Assembly (NCBI GenBank): GCA_910578995.1
Contig: CAJTSY010000080.1
Location: 1-18,602, forward strand
Length of the DNA: 18,602 bases
Direction of reading: 5' to 3'
Source of the DNA: an uncultured Acetatifactor sp.
GTDB lineage: Bacteria; Bacillota; Clostridia; Lachnospirales; Lachnospiraceae
A program made the translations under genes and the position numbers. The number at the start of each line of letters is the position of its first letter. The stretch's first letter is position 1. The notes under the pieces were generated by a model. The model saw nothing but the letters and a program-made list of their open reading frames with translations, was not told the DNA's origin and did not search any database. This document shows, in pieces, positions 6,929 to 14,894 of this stretch.

Positions 6929-7604
6929 TGCATATCCGGGCAGGGGGATCGTCATCGGACGTTCCGCCGACGGGGAAAAGGCTGTGATTGCGTATTTCAT
7001 TATGGGAAGAAGCGTGAACAGCCGCAACCGGATCTTCGTCACGGAGGGGGAGGGAATCCGCACGGAGGCGTTCGATCCCTCGAAACTGGTGGACCCCAGC
7101 CTGGTGATCTATGCGCCTGTCAGGGTGCATGGAAGTGACACGATTGTCACAAATGGCGATCAGACAGACACTGTATATAAAGGGCTCGAAAACGGGCTGA
7201 CTTTTGAGGAGGCCCTGAGATGCCGGGAGTACGAACCGGACGGACCCAATTATACGCCGAGGATTTCGGGTCTGGCCCGTTTCAGGGAGGGGCGTTTTGA
7301 CTTTTTCATGTCCATTCTTAAGAGCAATGACGGCGATCCGTCCTGCTGCTGCCGGTACACTTTTGACTACGACGATCCCGCGCCGGGAGAGGGAAGGTTC
7401 CTTCATACTTATATGCATGACGGGGAGCCCCTGCCCAGTTTTGAGGGGGAACCTAAGAAAGTGGCCATTGAGGGGGATATTGACAGCTTTTCAGGGATGC
7501 TGTGGGAGAGCCTGAACGGGGAAAACAAGGTTTCCCTGTTTGTCAGGTTTATCGACATTGCCTCCGGGACATATGAAACCCGTATTTTGAACAAAAACCA
7601 GTGA
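6897..7604 (+). CDS. purO: IMP cyclohydrolase, PurO type
   Basis: A 235-residue cytoplasmic protein of the PurO (IMP_cyclohyd, COG3363) family, which closes the ring of FAICAR to make IMP, the last step of purine synthesis. Recognised by NNAYPGRGIVIGRSADGEKA followed by YFIMGRSVNSRNRIF at residues about 8-45, NGDQTDTVYKGLE in the middle and PNYTPRISGLARF. It is unrelated to the MGS-like cyclohydrolase domain of bacterial PurH. The ATG at 6897 has AGGAGG (6885-6890) 6 nt upstream and lies inside the end of the preceding membrane gene. The next gene encodes the preceding enzyme, AICAR transformylase without a cyclohydrolase domain, so the pair replaces fused PurH. Regulation by the upstream ZTP riboswitch is inferred. 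The symbol follows the archaeal family name. Confidence 0.85.
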   Translation: MVQLDQELKNNAYPGRGIVIGRSADGEKAVIAYFIMGRSVNSRNRIFVTEGEGIRTEAFDPSKLVDPSLVIYAPVRVHGSDTIVTNGDQTDTVYKGLENGLTFEEALRCREYEPDGPNYTPRISGLARFREGRFDFFMSILKSNDGDPSCCCRYTFDYDDPAPGEGRFLHTYMHDGEPLPSFEGEPKKVAIEGDIDSFSGMLWESLNGENKVSLFVRFIDIASGTYETRILNKNQ

Positions 7605-7700
7605 AACATGAATTCGAAAGAGGCCTGGCGGAACCCGGACATGGAAGTTTGGGATCGGAAGTACGTCAGAAGAATAAAAGAAAGGAATGATTTCAATAAT

Positions 7701-8879
7701 ATGAGAGAGATTGAATTAAAATACGGATGCAATCCTAACCAGAAGCCTTCCAGAATCTACATGGAGGACGGAAGCGAACTTCCCGTGACCGTGCTGAACG
7801 GAAGGCCCGGCTACATCAACTTCCTGGATGCCTTCAACGGCTGGCAGCTGGTGAAGGAGCTGAAGGAGGCCACGGGACTGCCTGCAGCCACGTCCTTCAA
7901 GCATGTCTCGCCTGCGGGGGCGGCGGTGGGGCTTCCCCTGGACGAAACCCTGGCCAGGATTTACTGGGTGGATGACCTGAAGGAGCTGTCCCCCCTGGCC
8001 TGCGCCTATGCAAGGGCAAGGGGCGCGGACAGAATGTCCTCCTTCGGCGATTTCATTGCCCTGTCTGATGTATGTGACCGGGATACGGCCCGGCTGATCA
8101 AGAGGGAGGTGTCCGACGGCTGTATCGCCCCGGGCTATACGGAGGAGGCCCTGGCCCTGCTGAAGGCCAAAAAGGGCGGAAATTATAACGTGATCCAGAT
8201 CGACGCTTCCTACACCCCGGCTGCGGTGGAGAAGAAGCAGGTGTACGGAATCACTTTCGAGCAGGGAAGGAACGAGCTGGATGTAAACGGAGACCTTCTT
8301 TCCAATATCGTCACCGTAAATAAGGAGATTCCGGAGAATGCCCTCAGGGACATGAAGATTGCCCTGATCACCCTGAAATACACCCAGTCCAATTCCGTCT
8401 GCTATGTGAAGGACGGGCAGGCCATCGGCATAGGGGCAGGGCAGCAGTCCCGCATTCACTGCACCAGGCTTGCGGGCACCAAGGCGGACAACTGGTATCT
8501 GCGTCAGTCACCCCAGGTACTGGGCCTGCAGTTTGTTGAGAAGCTGGGTAGGGCGGACAGGGACAATGCCATCGACGTCTATATCGGGGAGGATCCCATG
8601 GAGGTGTTGGCGGACGGCGCCTGGGAGAAGGTTTTCCGGGTAAAGCCGCCGGTGTTTACCAGGGAGGAAAAGCGGGCGTGGCTTGAGGGCATGAAGGAGG
8701 TCACACTGGGCTCCGACGCGTTTTTCCCGTTCTCGGACAATATCGAGAGGGCGCACAGAAGCGGTGTCCGGTATATTGCGCAGCCCGGCGGTTCCGTCAG
8801 GGATGACGCGGTGGTGGAGTGCTGCGACAAGTATGGCATGGTGATGGCATTTACGGGAATAAGGCTGTTCCACCATTAA
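7701..8879 (+). CDS. purH: Phosphoribosylaminoimidazolecarboxamide (AICAR) formyltransferase, stand-alone domain
   Basis: A 392-residue protein that transfers a formyl group from 10-formyl-THF to AICAR (ZMP) to give FAICAR. It matches the C-terminal AICARFT part of PurH: LKYGCNPNQKPSRIY at the start, TSFKHVSPAG with the catalytic Lys67-His68 pair, SFGDFIALS, GAGQQSRIHCTRLAG, and the C-terminal FFPFSDNIERA, IAQPGGSVRDD and MAFTGIRLFHH. The MGS-like N-terminal cyclohydrolase domain of about 200 residues is absent; PurO upstream supplies that step. The ATG at 7701 starts exactly at the family's N-terminus but its AAAGGA (7681-7686) is 14 nt away. In-frame ATGs at 7608 and 7641 would add 31 or 20 residues without a better binding site. 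Substrate ZMP is the precursor of the riboswitch ligand ZTP. Confidence 0.93.
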   Translation: MREIELKYGCNPNQKPSRIYMEDGSELPVTVLNGRPGYINFLDAFNGWQLVKELKEATGLPAATSFKHVSPAGAAVGLPLDETLARIYWVDDLKELSPLACAYARARGADRMSSFGDFIALSDVCDRDTARLIKREVSDGCIAPGYTEEALALLKAKKGGNYNVIQIDASYTPAAVEKKQVYGITFEQGRNELDVNGDLLSNIVTVNKEIPENALRDMKIALITLKYTQSNSVCYVKDGQAIGIGAGQQSRIHCTRLAGTKADNWYLRQSPQVLGLQFVEKLGRADRDNAIDVYIGEDPMEVLADGAWEKVFRVKPPVFTREEKRAWLEGMKEVTLGSDAFFPFSDNIERAHRSGVRYIAQPGGSVRDDAVVECCDKYGMVMAFTGIRLFHH

Positions 8880-8954
8880 GACAAAGGGATTCAGGCCCGG
8901 AAAAGTGCGCCGGAAAGGCAACGGATATACAGGACATCCCTGGAGGAGAAGCGA

Positions 8955-10508
8955 ATGAAGAAAAGGGGCGGCGGGATACTCTGGAAAATTTTTTTGTTAT
9001 GCTATACATTGATACTGGCGGCGGTGCTTGTGCTGTGTGTCATGGAAACCCAGGACGGCATACCCGCTTACGCCATGGCGCTCCGCCCGGTGGCGGGGCT
9101 GCTGCTTGTGCTGGCGCTGGCTGTGGCAGGGGGAAGGGCGGAACGTTTCCTGGAGCGGCATGAAAGGTGGATGCTGCCTCTTTTCTTCCTGCTCTACACA
9201 TTGGTTTTGCTGCGGCTGACCCTGCATTCCAGGGGGATTCCCTACAATGACCAGGCTGCGCTGATCCAGGGGGCAAAGTACCTGGCCGGGCAGGGGGAGG
9301 AAATGAACTGGAATTACTTTGCCCGGTGGAACCACAATATTATGCCCATGCTGCTCCTAAGCTATATATTCCGGGCTGCGGACTGGCTGCATATGATGGA
9401 CGGATATTATCTGGTACTGGGGCTGAACTGCCTGCAGGTGCTTGTGGCGCTGTACTGTGTGTACCGCCTGGGGCGCAGGTATTCCCGGCACAGCATAGCG
9501 GCTGCATGGGCGGGGATGCTCATGGCCGCCGTGTTTCTCCCGGTGATGGGACATACGCAGGCAGTATATACGGATGCGTTCAGCTACAGTTTCGGCATCG
9601 TCGCCTTCAGCGTCTGGCTCTGCGGCCATGAGAGACGGAAGGCGGGGAAAAAGAGCTGGCCGCTTCTGGCGCTGGCGGGCGTCATCTGGGCCGTGGGATT
9701 TGAGATAAAGGCCACGGTGATCATTCCTTTGATGGCTGTGCTGATTTATCTGGCCCTGTTTGACGGCTGGAAGGGTTTTCTCAGGAATGCGGCGGCGCTG
9801 CTGCCTCCCCTGACTGTGGCGGCGGTAGCCTGCAGCATATATATACAGACCCTGCCCAGCGCGGAGTTTCAGGATACGTGGGGCGTACCCCAGGTGGGGT
9901 ATTTTATAGGGGTCGGCCTGGAAGGGGACGGAGGATATGACGCGGAATCGGAATATTATTCCGGAGTTACCGGTATTGCGGGCATGGAGAATAAGAAGGC
10001 CTTCTCCAGGCAGTTTATCCTGGGACATCTGGACAGGTTCCTGGATTCGGACCATATGGTGGCCAAGCTGCGCCACAATTTTGCCACCGGCGTCATGCGG
10101 GCGGACGATTTTCTGATAGAGGCGGAAAACAACGGCTTTTTGTATAACTGCATTTCCTATGGGGGGTACTACAGGGATACTTACAGGACATGGGTGACGG
10201 CATACTGGTATATGCTGCTTTGGTGGATCGTCATTGCCTGCGTGCTGCTGGGACTGAGGCGGAAAATCGGTCAGGCGGAGAGTCCGGAGGTGTTCGTGCC
10301 TCTTGTGTCCGTGTGCGGGATTATGCTCTATGTAATGGTGTTTGAGGCCAACAACCGTCAGCTCTATAACCATATTCCCATGATTTTCTGCGCGGCCAAT
10401 ATGGGTATCTGGCTTCTGCATCAGGAGGTGGAGGCGAAGATCGGAAAGCTGTTGGGAAAGGGCGGAAAGGGCAGCGCCGAAAGAGATGTGCGTTTGGTGT
10501 TGAAATGA
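8955..10508 (+). CDS. Polytopic GT-C-like membrane protein (probable glycosyltransferase), paralogue 2
   Basis: A 517-residue protein with about 11-12 hydrophobic segments, starting at an ATG with AGGAG (8944-8948) 6 nt upstream and 75 nt after the AICAR transformylase gene. Its motifs run parallel to those of 5276-6928: IPYNDQAALIQGAKYLAGQGEE matches PWDIMMVRSVAEKFALGEE; NHNIMPMLLLSYIF matches PNNIPISYILG; VYTDAFSYSFGIV matches PYTDIYGMVFPVM; GFEIKATVIIPLMAV matches GGLIKPSVYVVLIAL; and MVFEANNRQLYNHIP matches MLFEARARYLLVFLP. I infer a common origin. A role in assembling a surface glycan fits the MBOAT genes elsewhere in the window, but no substrate can be named. The glnS promoter begins in its last codons. 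Confidence 0.7.
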   Translation: MKKRGGGILWKIFLLCYTLILAAVLVLCVMETQDGIPAYAMALRPVAGLLLVLALAVAGGRAERFLERHERWMLPLFFLLYTLVLLRLTLHSRGIPYNDQAALIQGAKYLAGQGEEMNWNYFARWNHNIMPMLLLSYIFRAADWLHMMDGYYLVLGLNCLQVLVALYCVYRLGRRYSRHSIAAAWAGMLMAAVFLPVMGHTQAVYTDAFSYSFGIVAFSVWLCGHERRKAGKKSWPLLALAGVIWAVGFEIKATVIIPLMAVLIYLALFDGWKGFLRNAAALLPPLTVAAVACSIYIQTLPSAEFQDTWGVPQVGYFIGVGLEGDGGYDAESEYYSGVTGIAGMENKKAFSRQFILGHLDRFLDSDHMVAKLRHNFATGVMRADDFLIEAENNGFLYNCISYGGYYRDTYRTWVTAYWYMLLWWIVIACVLLGLRRKIGQAESPEVFVPLVSVCGIMLYVMVFEANNRQLYNHIPMIFCAANMGIWLLHQEVEAKIGKLLGKGGKGSAERDVRLVLK

Positions 10509-10529
10509 AATGCGGGTATATGCTATAAT
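10500..10529 (+). promoter_or_regulatory. Sigma-A promoter of glnS
   Basis: TTGAAA (10500-10505), 18-nt spacer, TATAAT (10524-10529) with TG at 10521-10522 (extended -10). The -35 overlaps the last sense codons of the preceding gene. The leader is about 49 nt with no evident T-box, so glnS seems not to be tRNA-regulated here. Confidence 0.75.
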
Positions 10530-10584
10530 GGCTTTGTTCAGGGCATAAAGCGTATATGTATGCAAAAAAGGGAAGGACAGACAA

Positions 10585-12252
10585 ATGAGCGAGACAGAAT
10601 CGAAGAATTTTATTGAACTGCTGATAGATAAAGACCTGGAGGAAGGGGTGTATGACACTGTGCATACCCGCTTTCCGCCGGAACCCAACGGATATCTGCA
10701 CATCGGCCATGCCAAATCCGTTCTGCTGAACTACGGACTGGCACAGAAGTACAACGGAAAATTCAACATGCGCTTTGACGACACCAATCCCACCAAGGAG
10801 GATGTGGAGTTTGTGGAGTCCATCAAGGCGGATATCCAGTGGCTGGGGGCGGACTGGGAGGACCGGCTTTTCTTTGCGTCCGATTACTTCGGGCAGATGT
10901 ATGAGGCCGCGGTGAAGCTGATCCGGAAGGGGAAGGCCTATGTGTCCGACTTAAGCGCGGAGCAGATCCGTGAGTACCGGGGGACGCTCACCGAGCCGGG
11001 CAGGGAGGATCCTTACAGCGCCCGCAGCGTGGAGGAGAATCTGCGGCTCTTTGAAGAAATGAAGGAAGGAAAGTACGGGGACGGGGAGAAGGTGCTCCGG
11101 GCCCGGATCGATATGTCTTCTCCAAATATAAATATGCGGGATCCCGTTATATACCGGGTGGCCCACATGAGCCACCACAATACGGGGGATGCCTGGTGTA
11201 TTTATCCCATGTACGACTTTGCCCATCCTATTGAGGATGCCATAGAGGGAATCACCCATTCCATCTGCACGCTGGAGTTCGAGGATCACAGGCCTCTTTA
11301 CGACTGGGTGGTGAGGGAACTGGAATATCCGGTGCCCCCCAGGCAGATCGAGTTCGCCAAGCTTTATCTGAAGAATGTGGTCACCGGAAAGCGCTATATC
11401 AAAAAGCTTGTTCAGGAGAAGATTGTGGACGGCTGGGATGACCCCAGGCTGGTGTCCATTGCGGCCCTGCGGCGCAGAGGATTCACACCGGAATCCATCC
11501 GCATGTTCGTGGAGCTCTGCGGGGTTTCCAAGGCCCATTCCATTGCGGATTACGCCATGCTGGAGTACTGCATCCGCGAGGATCTGAAGGCGAAGGCCCC
11601 CAGGATGATGGCGGTGCTGGATCCGGTGAAGCTCGTCATCGACAACTATCCGGAGGGGCAGACGGAAACGCTTACCGTGGGCAACAATCCGGAGAATGAG
11701 GCACTGGGCAGCCGGGAGGTTCCCTTTGGGAGGGAGCTGTATATCGAGAGGGAGGACTTCATGGAGGAGCCCCCCAGGAAGTATTTCCGGATGTTCCCGG
11801 GCAACGAGGTGCGTCTCATGAATGCCTATTTTGTGAAGTGCACCGGCTGCGTGAAGGATCAGGAGGGCAGGGTCACGGAGGTACACTGCACCTATGACCC
11901 CGCATCCAGGGGAGGGAACAGCCCTGACGGAAGAAAGGTGAAGGGAACCATCCACTGGGTGGCTGCGGAGACTTCCCTTCAGGCGCAGATCCGTCTGTAT
12001 GAGAATATTATCGACGAGGAGAAAGGGGTTTACAATGAGGACGGAAGTCTGAACCTGAATCCCAACTCCCTGACCGTACTGAAGGAGTGCCGTCTGGAGC
12101 CTGCCTTTGCAGGGGCGGTGAGTCCGGACCGGTTCCAGTTTGTGAGACAGGGATTCTTCTGCGTGGACGCGAAGGATTCCAGGGAGGACGCCCTTGTGTT
12201 CAACAGGATTGTGTCCCTGAAGAGTTCTTATGTGCTGCCGAAGCAGGTCTAG
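10585..12252 (+). CDS. glnS: Glutaminyl-tRNA synthetase
   Basis: A 555-residue class I aminoacyl-tRNA synthetase that charges tRNA-Gln directly. The HIGH signature is in PPEPNGYLHIGHAKS (His39-Ile-Gly-His42), followed by NMRFDDTNPTKEDVEFVESI. GlnRS-type features include CIYPMYDFAHPIEDAIEGITHSICTLEFEDHRPLYDW. The second signature, MSKR in Escherichia coli GlnRS, reads VVTGKRYIKKLV here: Thr267-Gly268-Lys269-Arg270, keeping the Lys. The C-terminal beta-barrel anticodon-binding part is complete (FMEEPPRKYFRMFPGNEVRLMNAY onwards). ATG at 10585 has GGAAGGA (10571-10577) at 7 nt. It has its own promoter and seems independent of the ZTP riboswitch, though read-through from upstream is possible. Length is normal and there is no sign of damage. 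Confidence 0.96.
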   Translation: MSETESKNFIELLIDKDLEEGVYDTVHTRFPPEPNGYLHIGHAKSVLLNYGLAQKYNGKFNMRFDDTNPTKEDVEFVESIKADIQWLGADWEDRLFFASDYFGQMYEAAVKLIRKGKAYVSDLSAEQIREYRGTLTEPGREDPYSARSVEENLRLFEEMKEGKYGDGEKVLRARIDMSSPNINMRDPVIYRVAHMSHHNTGDAWCIYPMYDFAHPIEDAIEGITHSICTLEFEDHRPLYDWVVRELEYPVPPRQIEFAKLYLKNVVTGKRYIKKLVQEKIVDGWDDPRLVSIAALRRRGFTPESIRMFVELCGVSKAHSIADYAMLEYCIREDLKAKAPRMMAVLDPVKLVIDNYPEGQTETLTVGNNPENEALGSREVPFGRELYIEREDFMEEPPRKYFRMFPGNEVRLMNAYFVKCTGCVKDQEGRVTEVHCTYDPASRGGNSPDGRKVKGTIHWVAAETSLQAQIRLYENIIDEEKGVYNEDGSLNLNPNSLTVLKECRLEPAFAGAVSPDRFQFVRQGFFCVDAKDSREDALVFNRIVSLKSSYVLPKQV

Positions 12253-12280
12253 GGCCGCGCAGGCCGGGGGCAGTGGGGAA

Positions 12281-12319
12281 GGGCATTACCCTGCTCTCAG
12301 CCGGACAGTGGTATTGCCC
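12281..12319 (+). repeat. Long hairpin without T-tract after glnS
   Basis: GGGCATTACC-CTG (12281-12293) pairs with CAG-T-GGTATTGCCC (12306-12319), 12 pairs with one T.T mismatch and one bulged T. No T-run follows, so it is not a standard intrinsic terminator. It lies in the 176-nt gap between glnS and the DUF2225 gene; nothing else in the gap is recognisable. Confidence 0.55.
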
Positions 12320-12428
12320 GGATGGGACTGTTGGGAGAAAAATTAAGACAGCTGGGGCGGCATGCTTGGGGACGTGAGGAAGAACCGGTATATGGCAGCC
12401 GGGGAAGGCTTCGCGGAGGGAGGAAAGT

Positions 12429-13277
12429 ATGGGGATTTTTTCTGGTTTAAAAAATTTAGGCCTGGGGAATATGGAGGAGATGGATCTCTTTGACGAGCCT
12501 AAAAAAGAGGAAGCAAAACCGAAAGCCGCTGCTGCCGTCCCGGCCAGACCACAGGAGAAGGATTTGATCTATGACAGGTCTTTTGTATGCCCTGTGTGCG
12601 ACAGTCATTTTACGGCCAAGATCATGAAATCCAGTAAGGCCAGGCTGTTGGGGACGGACCAGGATCTCAGGGCCAGGTATGATGGCATCGATGCCGTAAA
12701 GTATGATGTGGTTATGTGTCCTGTGTGCGCCTATTCGGCCCTGATCCGTTTTTTTACCAACGTGACGTCTGCCCAGGCGAAACTGATCAGGGAGAAGATC
12801 AGCCAGACGGTGACCCTTACCAAGTACGCGGAGGAGGTCTACAGCTATGAACAGGCCATGGAAAGGTATAAACTGGCCCTTGTGAATGCTGTGGTCAAAC
12901 GTTCAAAGCCTAGCGAGAAAGCGTATATATGCCTGAAGACCGCCTGGCTCCTGAGAGGCTATGGCGAGAGCCTGCGGGAAAAGGAAGACTGTGATGAGAA
13001 GAAAGTAGCGGCGCTGGCCAGGCAGGAAGAGGAATTTCTGGAGAATGCTTACAAGGGGTTTTCCGAGGCCAGGCAGAGTGAAATGTTTCCCATCTGCGGC
13101 ATGAATACGGTGACGGTGGATTACCTGGTGGCAGTTCTGGCGGTGCGGTTTAAGGATTACGGAGTGGCCACAAAGCTTTTGAGCGCAGTGATTACCTCCC
13201 CGGGTGCAAATGTGCGCATCAAGGACAGGGCCCGGGACATGAAGGACCAGGTGATGCGGGAACTGAAGTCAAAATAG
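12429..13277 (+). CDS. DUF2225 domain protein with zinc-ribbon-like Cys pairs
   Basis: A 282-residue, probably cytoplasmic protein of the DUF2225 family, common in Clostridia and Bacilli and of unknown function. Two CPVC motifs, Cys54/Cys57 (FVCPVCDSHF) and Cys97/Cys100 (VVMCPVCAYSALIRFF), should bind one zinc, with the family pattern K-x-x-K-A-R-L and DQDLRARY between them. The rest is a helical, TPR-like region (EEVYSYEQAMERYKLALVNA... AYICLKTAWLLRGYG). The first 45 residues are charged and low complexity. ATG at 12429 follows a strong GGAGGGAGGAAAG stretch. The MocR regulator gene starts 14 nt downstream, so the two are probably co-transcribed. No function is proposed. Confidence 0.85.
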   Translation: MGIFSGLKNLGLGNMEEMDLFDEPKKEEAKPKAAAAVPARPQEKDLIYDRSFVCPVCDSHFTAKIMKSSKARLLGTDQDLRARYDGIDAVKYDVVMCPVCAYSALIRFFTNVTSAQAKLIREKISQTVTLTKYAEEVYSYEQAMERYKLALVNAVVKRSKPSEKAYICLKTAWLLRGYGESLREKEDCDEKKVAALARQEEEFLENAYKGFSEARQSEMFPICGMNTVTVDYLVAVLAVRFKDYGVATKLLSAVITSPGANVRIKDRARDMKDQVMRELKSK

Positions 13278-13291
13278 AGCGGGATGCGCGG

Positions 13292-14866
13292 GTGACGGGT
13301 TTGAGGGAGATGACCATTCAGCTCAGGACAGACGGCATACAGCATCTGTATGAGCAGATTTACGATTATATCAAAGAGGAAATCAGGACTGGGAAGCTTC
13401 TGGCGGGAGAGAGGCTTCCCTCCACGCGTTTTCTGGCAGAATATCTCCAGGTGGCCAGAAGTACCGTGGATTATGCCTACGGACAGCTTCTCAGCGAAGG
13501 TTATATAGAGGCCAGGCCCTGCAGGGGGTATTTTGTGTGTTCCGTGGAGGATCTGGTACAGTTGGACGGGTCCGGGGGATTTTTTGCCCGGGGGAAGGAG
13601 GCCGGGGGATTCAGGGACGGCAGCGGTGAGAATTTTCCGGAAGGGAACGGTGAGGAGGTCTGGAACCCGGGAAGAGCCCGGGAAGGGAACGGTGAGGAGG
13701 GCCGGAACCCGGGAAGAGCCCGGGAAGGGAACGGTGAGGAGGGCCAAAACCGCGGGAACGCGATGGAGGACAGGGGCTTTCGGGTGGATTTCTCTCCTTA
13801 TGATATTGATATGTCAGGCTTTCCGTTCAGCGTCTGGAAGAAGATTACGAAAAACATTCTTAGCTATGCCAACAGTGATCTGTTTGCGAAGGGGGAGGCC
13901 CAGGGAGACTGGGAACTGCGCCGGACCATCAGCAGGTACCTTCATTCTTCCAGGGGGGTGGACTGCAGGCCGGAGCAGATCATTGTGGGGGCGGGAAACG
14001 ATTATCTCCTTATGCTTTTGGAGAAGATTCTGGGCCGCCATGTGCATATTGCCATGGAAAATCCTACCTATAAGAGATCTTACCGGATATTCCGTTCCTT
14101 TGCCTACCATATCACTACCGTGGAGATGGATGAAGCGGGCATGCGTGCGGACAGGCTGGAGCAGAGTCAGGTCACCGCGGCTTACGTGATGCCCTCCCAT
14201 CAGTTTCCCACGGGGACGGTGATGCCTATCGGCAGGAGGATGGAGCTGTTGAAATGGGCGGACAGCAGGCCGGACAGGTATCTTATCGAGGATGACTACG
14301 ACAGTGAATTCCGCTTTCGGGGGAAACCCATCCCTGCGCTGCAGGCTTCGGATGGGCATGGGAAAGTGATCTACATGGGCACATTTTCCAAGGCCATAGC
14401 TCCTGCCATCCGTGTGAGCTTCATGGTGCTTCCGGAGGTTTTGCTGGAAAGGTACAGGGAGAACTGTTCCTTTTATTCCTGCACGGTTTCCCGCATAGAC
14501 CAGAGCATTTTAAATGAGTTCATACGGGACGGGTATTTTGAGAGGCACCTGAATAAAATGAGGAAGATATACCGCGCCAAGCATGATATGCTGCTGGCAT
14601 GCCTGCAGCAGCTGAGAGGGGGTTTTGCGGTTTCCGGTGAAAACGCCGGACTCCACCTTCTGCTGACGGCCCGGGGAAAGGTCACCGAGGAGGAACTTGT
14701 GGCCAGGGCGCTGGAAAAGAAAGTGAGAGTGTACGGCCTGTCTGAAAGCATGGTGGAGGATGCCGCCGGCAGCGCCACGGTGCTGGTCGGCTTCGGCGGG
14801 CTGACAGAAGAAAAAATCCGGGAGGGCGCCGCCCTGCTCCGGGAGGCCTGGGGGGAGTTCTGCTAA
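13292..14866 (+). CDS. MocR/GabR-type transcriptional regulator (GntR wHTH plus aminotransferase-like domain)
   Basis: A 524-residue two-domain regulator. Residues about 13-80 form a GntR winged helix (HLYEQIYDYIKEEIRTGKLL, then GERLPSTRFLAEYLQVARST and GYIEARPCRGYFV). From about residue 165 comes a fold-type I aminotransferase domain that binds PLP: AYVMPSHQFPTGTVMP, LIEDDYDSEFRFRGKPIPAL and GTFSKAIAPAIRVSFMV with the PLP lysine at residue 367. Such proteins use the PLP domain as an effector sensor, often for vitamin B6, GABA or amino-sugar metabolism; the target here is unknown. The linker contains a 42-bp tandem repeat and is longer than usual. The start is uncertain: GTG at 13292 has a weak site, while ATG at 13310 (MTIQL, the typical family start) has GAGGGAG immediately adjacent. 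No divergent target gene is next to it. Confidence 0.9.
   Translation: MTGLREMTIQLRTDGIQHLYEQIYDYIKEEIRTGKLLAGERLPSTRFLAEYLQVARSTVDYAYGQLLSEGYIEARPCRGYFVCSVEDLVQLDGSGGFFARGKEAGGFRDGSGENFPEGNGEEVWNPGRAREGNGEEGRNPGRAREGNGEEGQNRGNAMEDRGFRVDFSPYDIDMSGFPFSVWKKITKNILSYANSDLFAKGEAQGDWELRRTISRYLHSSRGVDCRPEQIIVGAGNDYLLMLLEKILGRHVHIAMENPTYKRSYRIFRSFAYHITTVEMDEAGMRADRLEQSQVTAAYVMPSHQFPTGTVMPIGRRMELLKWADSRPDRYLIEDDYDSEFRFRGKPIPALQASDGHGKVIYMGTFSKAIAPAIRVSFMVLPEVLLERYRENCSFYSCTVSRIDQSILNEFIRDGYFERHLNKMRKIYRAKHDMLLACLQQLRGGFAVSGENAGLHLLLTARGKVTEEELVARALEKKVRVYGLSESMVEDAAGSATVLVGFGGLTEEKIREGAALLREAWGEFC
13643..13745 (+). repeat. 42-bp in-frame tandem repeat in the MocR linker
   Basis: Unit starts at 13643, 13685 and 13727 (third copy partial). 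Each unit encodes 14 residues of the type EGNGEEGRNPGRAR. Units 1 and 2 differ at only a few bases near 13659-13663, implying recent duplication. Each full unit contains CCCGGG-AAGAG-CCCGGG, an inverted repeat that could promote slippage. Confidence 0.9.
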
Positions 14867-14869
14867 AAC

Positions 14870-14889
14870 AAAAAAGCCGCTGAGCGGCT
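14870..14889 (-). terminator. Terminator of the acidic protein gene, possibly bidirectional
   Basis: AGCCGC-TGA-GCGGCT (14875-14889). On the minus strand it is followed by TTTTTTGTTTT, a strong tract, ending the acidic protein gene (stop 6 nt away). On the plus strand only CTTTGT follows the MocR stop, so termination there should be weaker. Confidence 0.8.
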
Positions 14890-14894
14890 CTTTG

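Noticed and set aside
9357..10715. Minus-strand open frame of 452 codons opposite paralogue 2 and the glnS start
   Set aside because: It runs through the glnS promoter and start; no ribosome site or family motif, and the translation is low-complexity shadow.
13643..13745. Repeat considered as a CRISPR or attachment site
   Set aside because: Units are directly adjacent, without spacers, in frame and inside a coding region.
13157..13747. Minus-strand open frame containing repeated ALLTVPFPGSSRVP units
   Set aside because: This is the reverse reading of the 42-bp repeat in the MocR gene, not an independent repeat protein.
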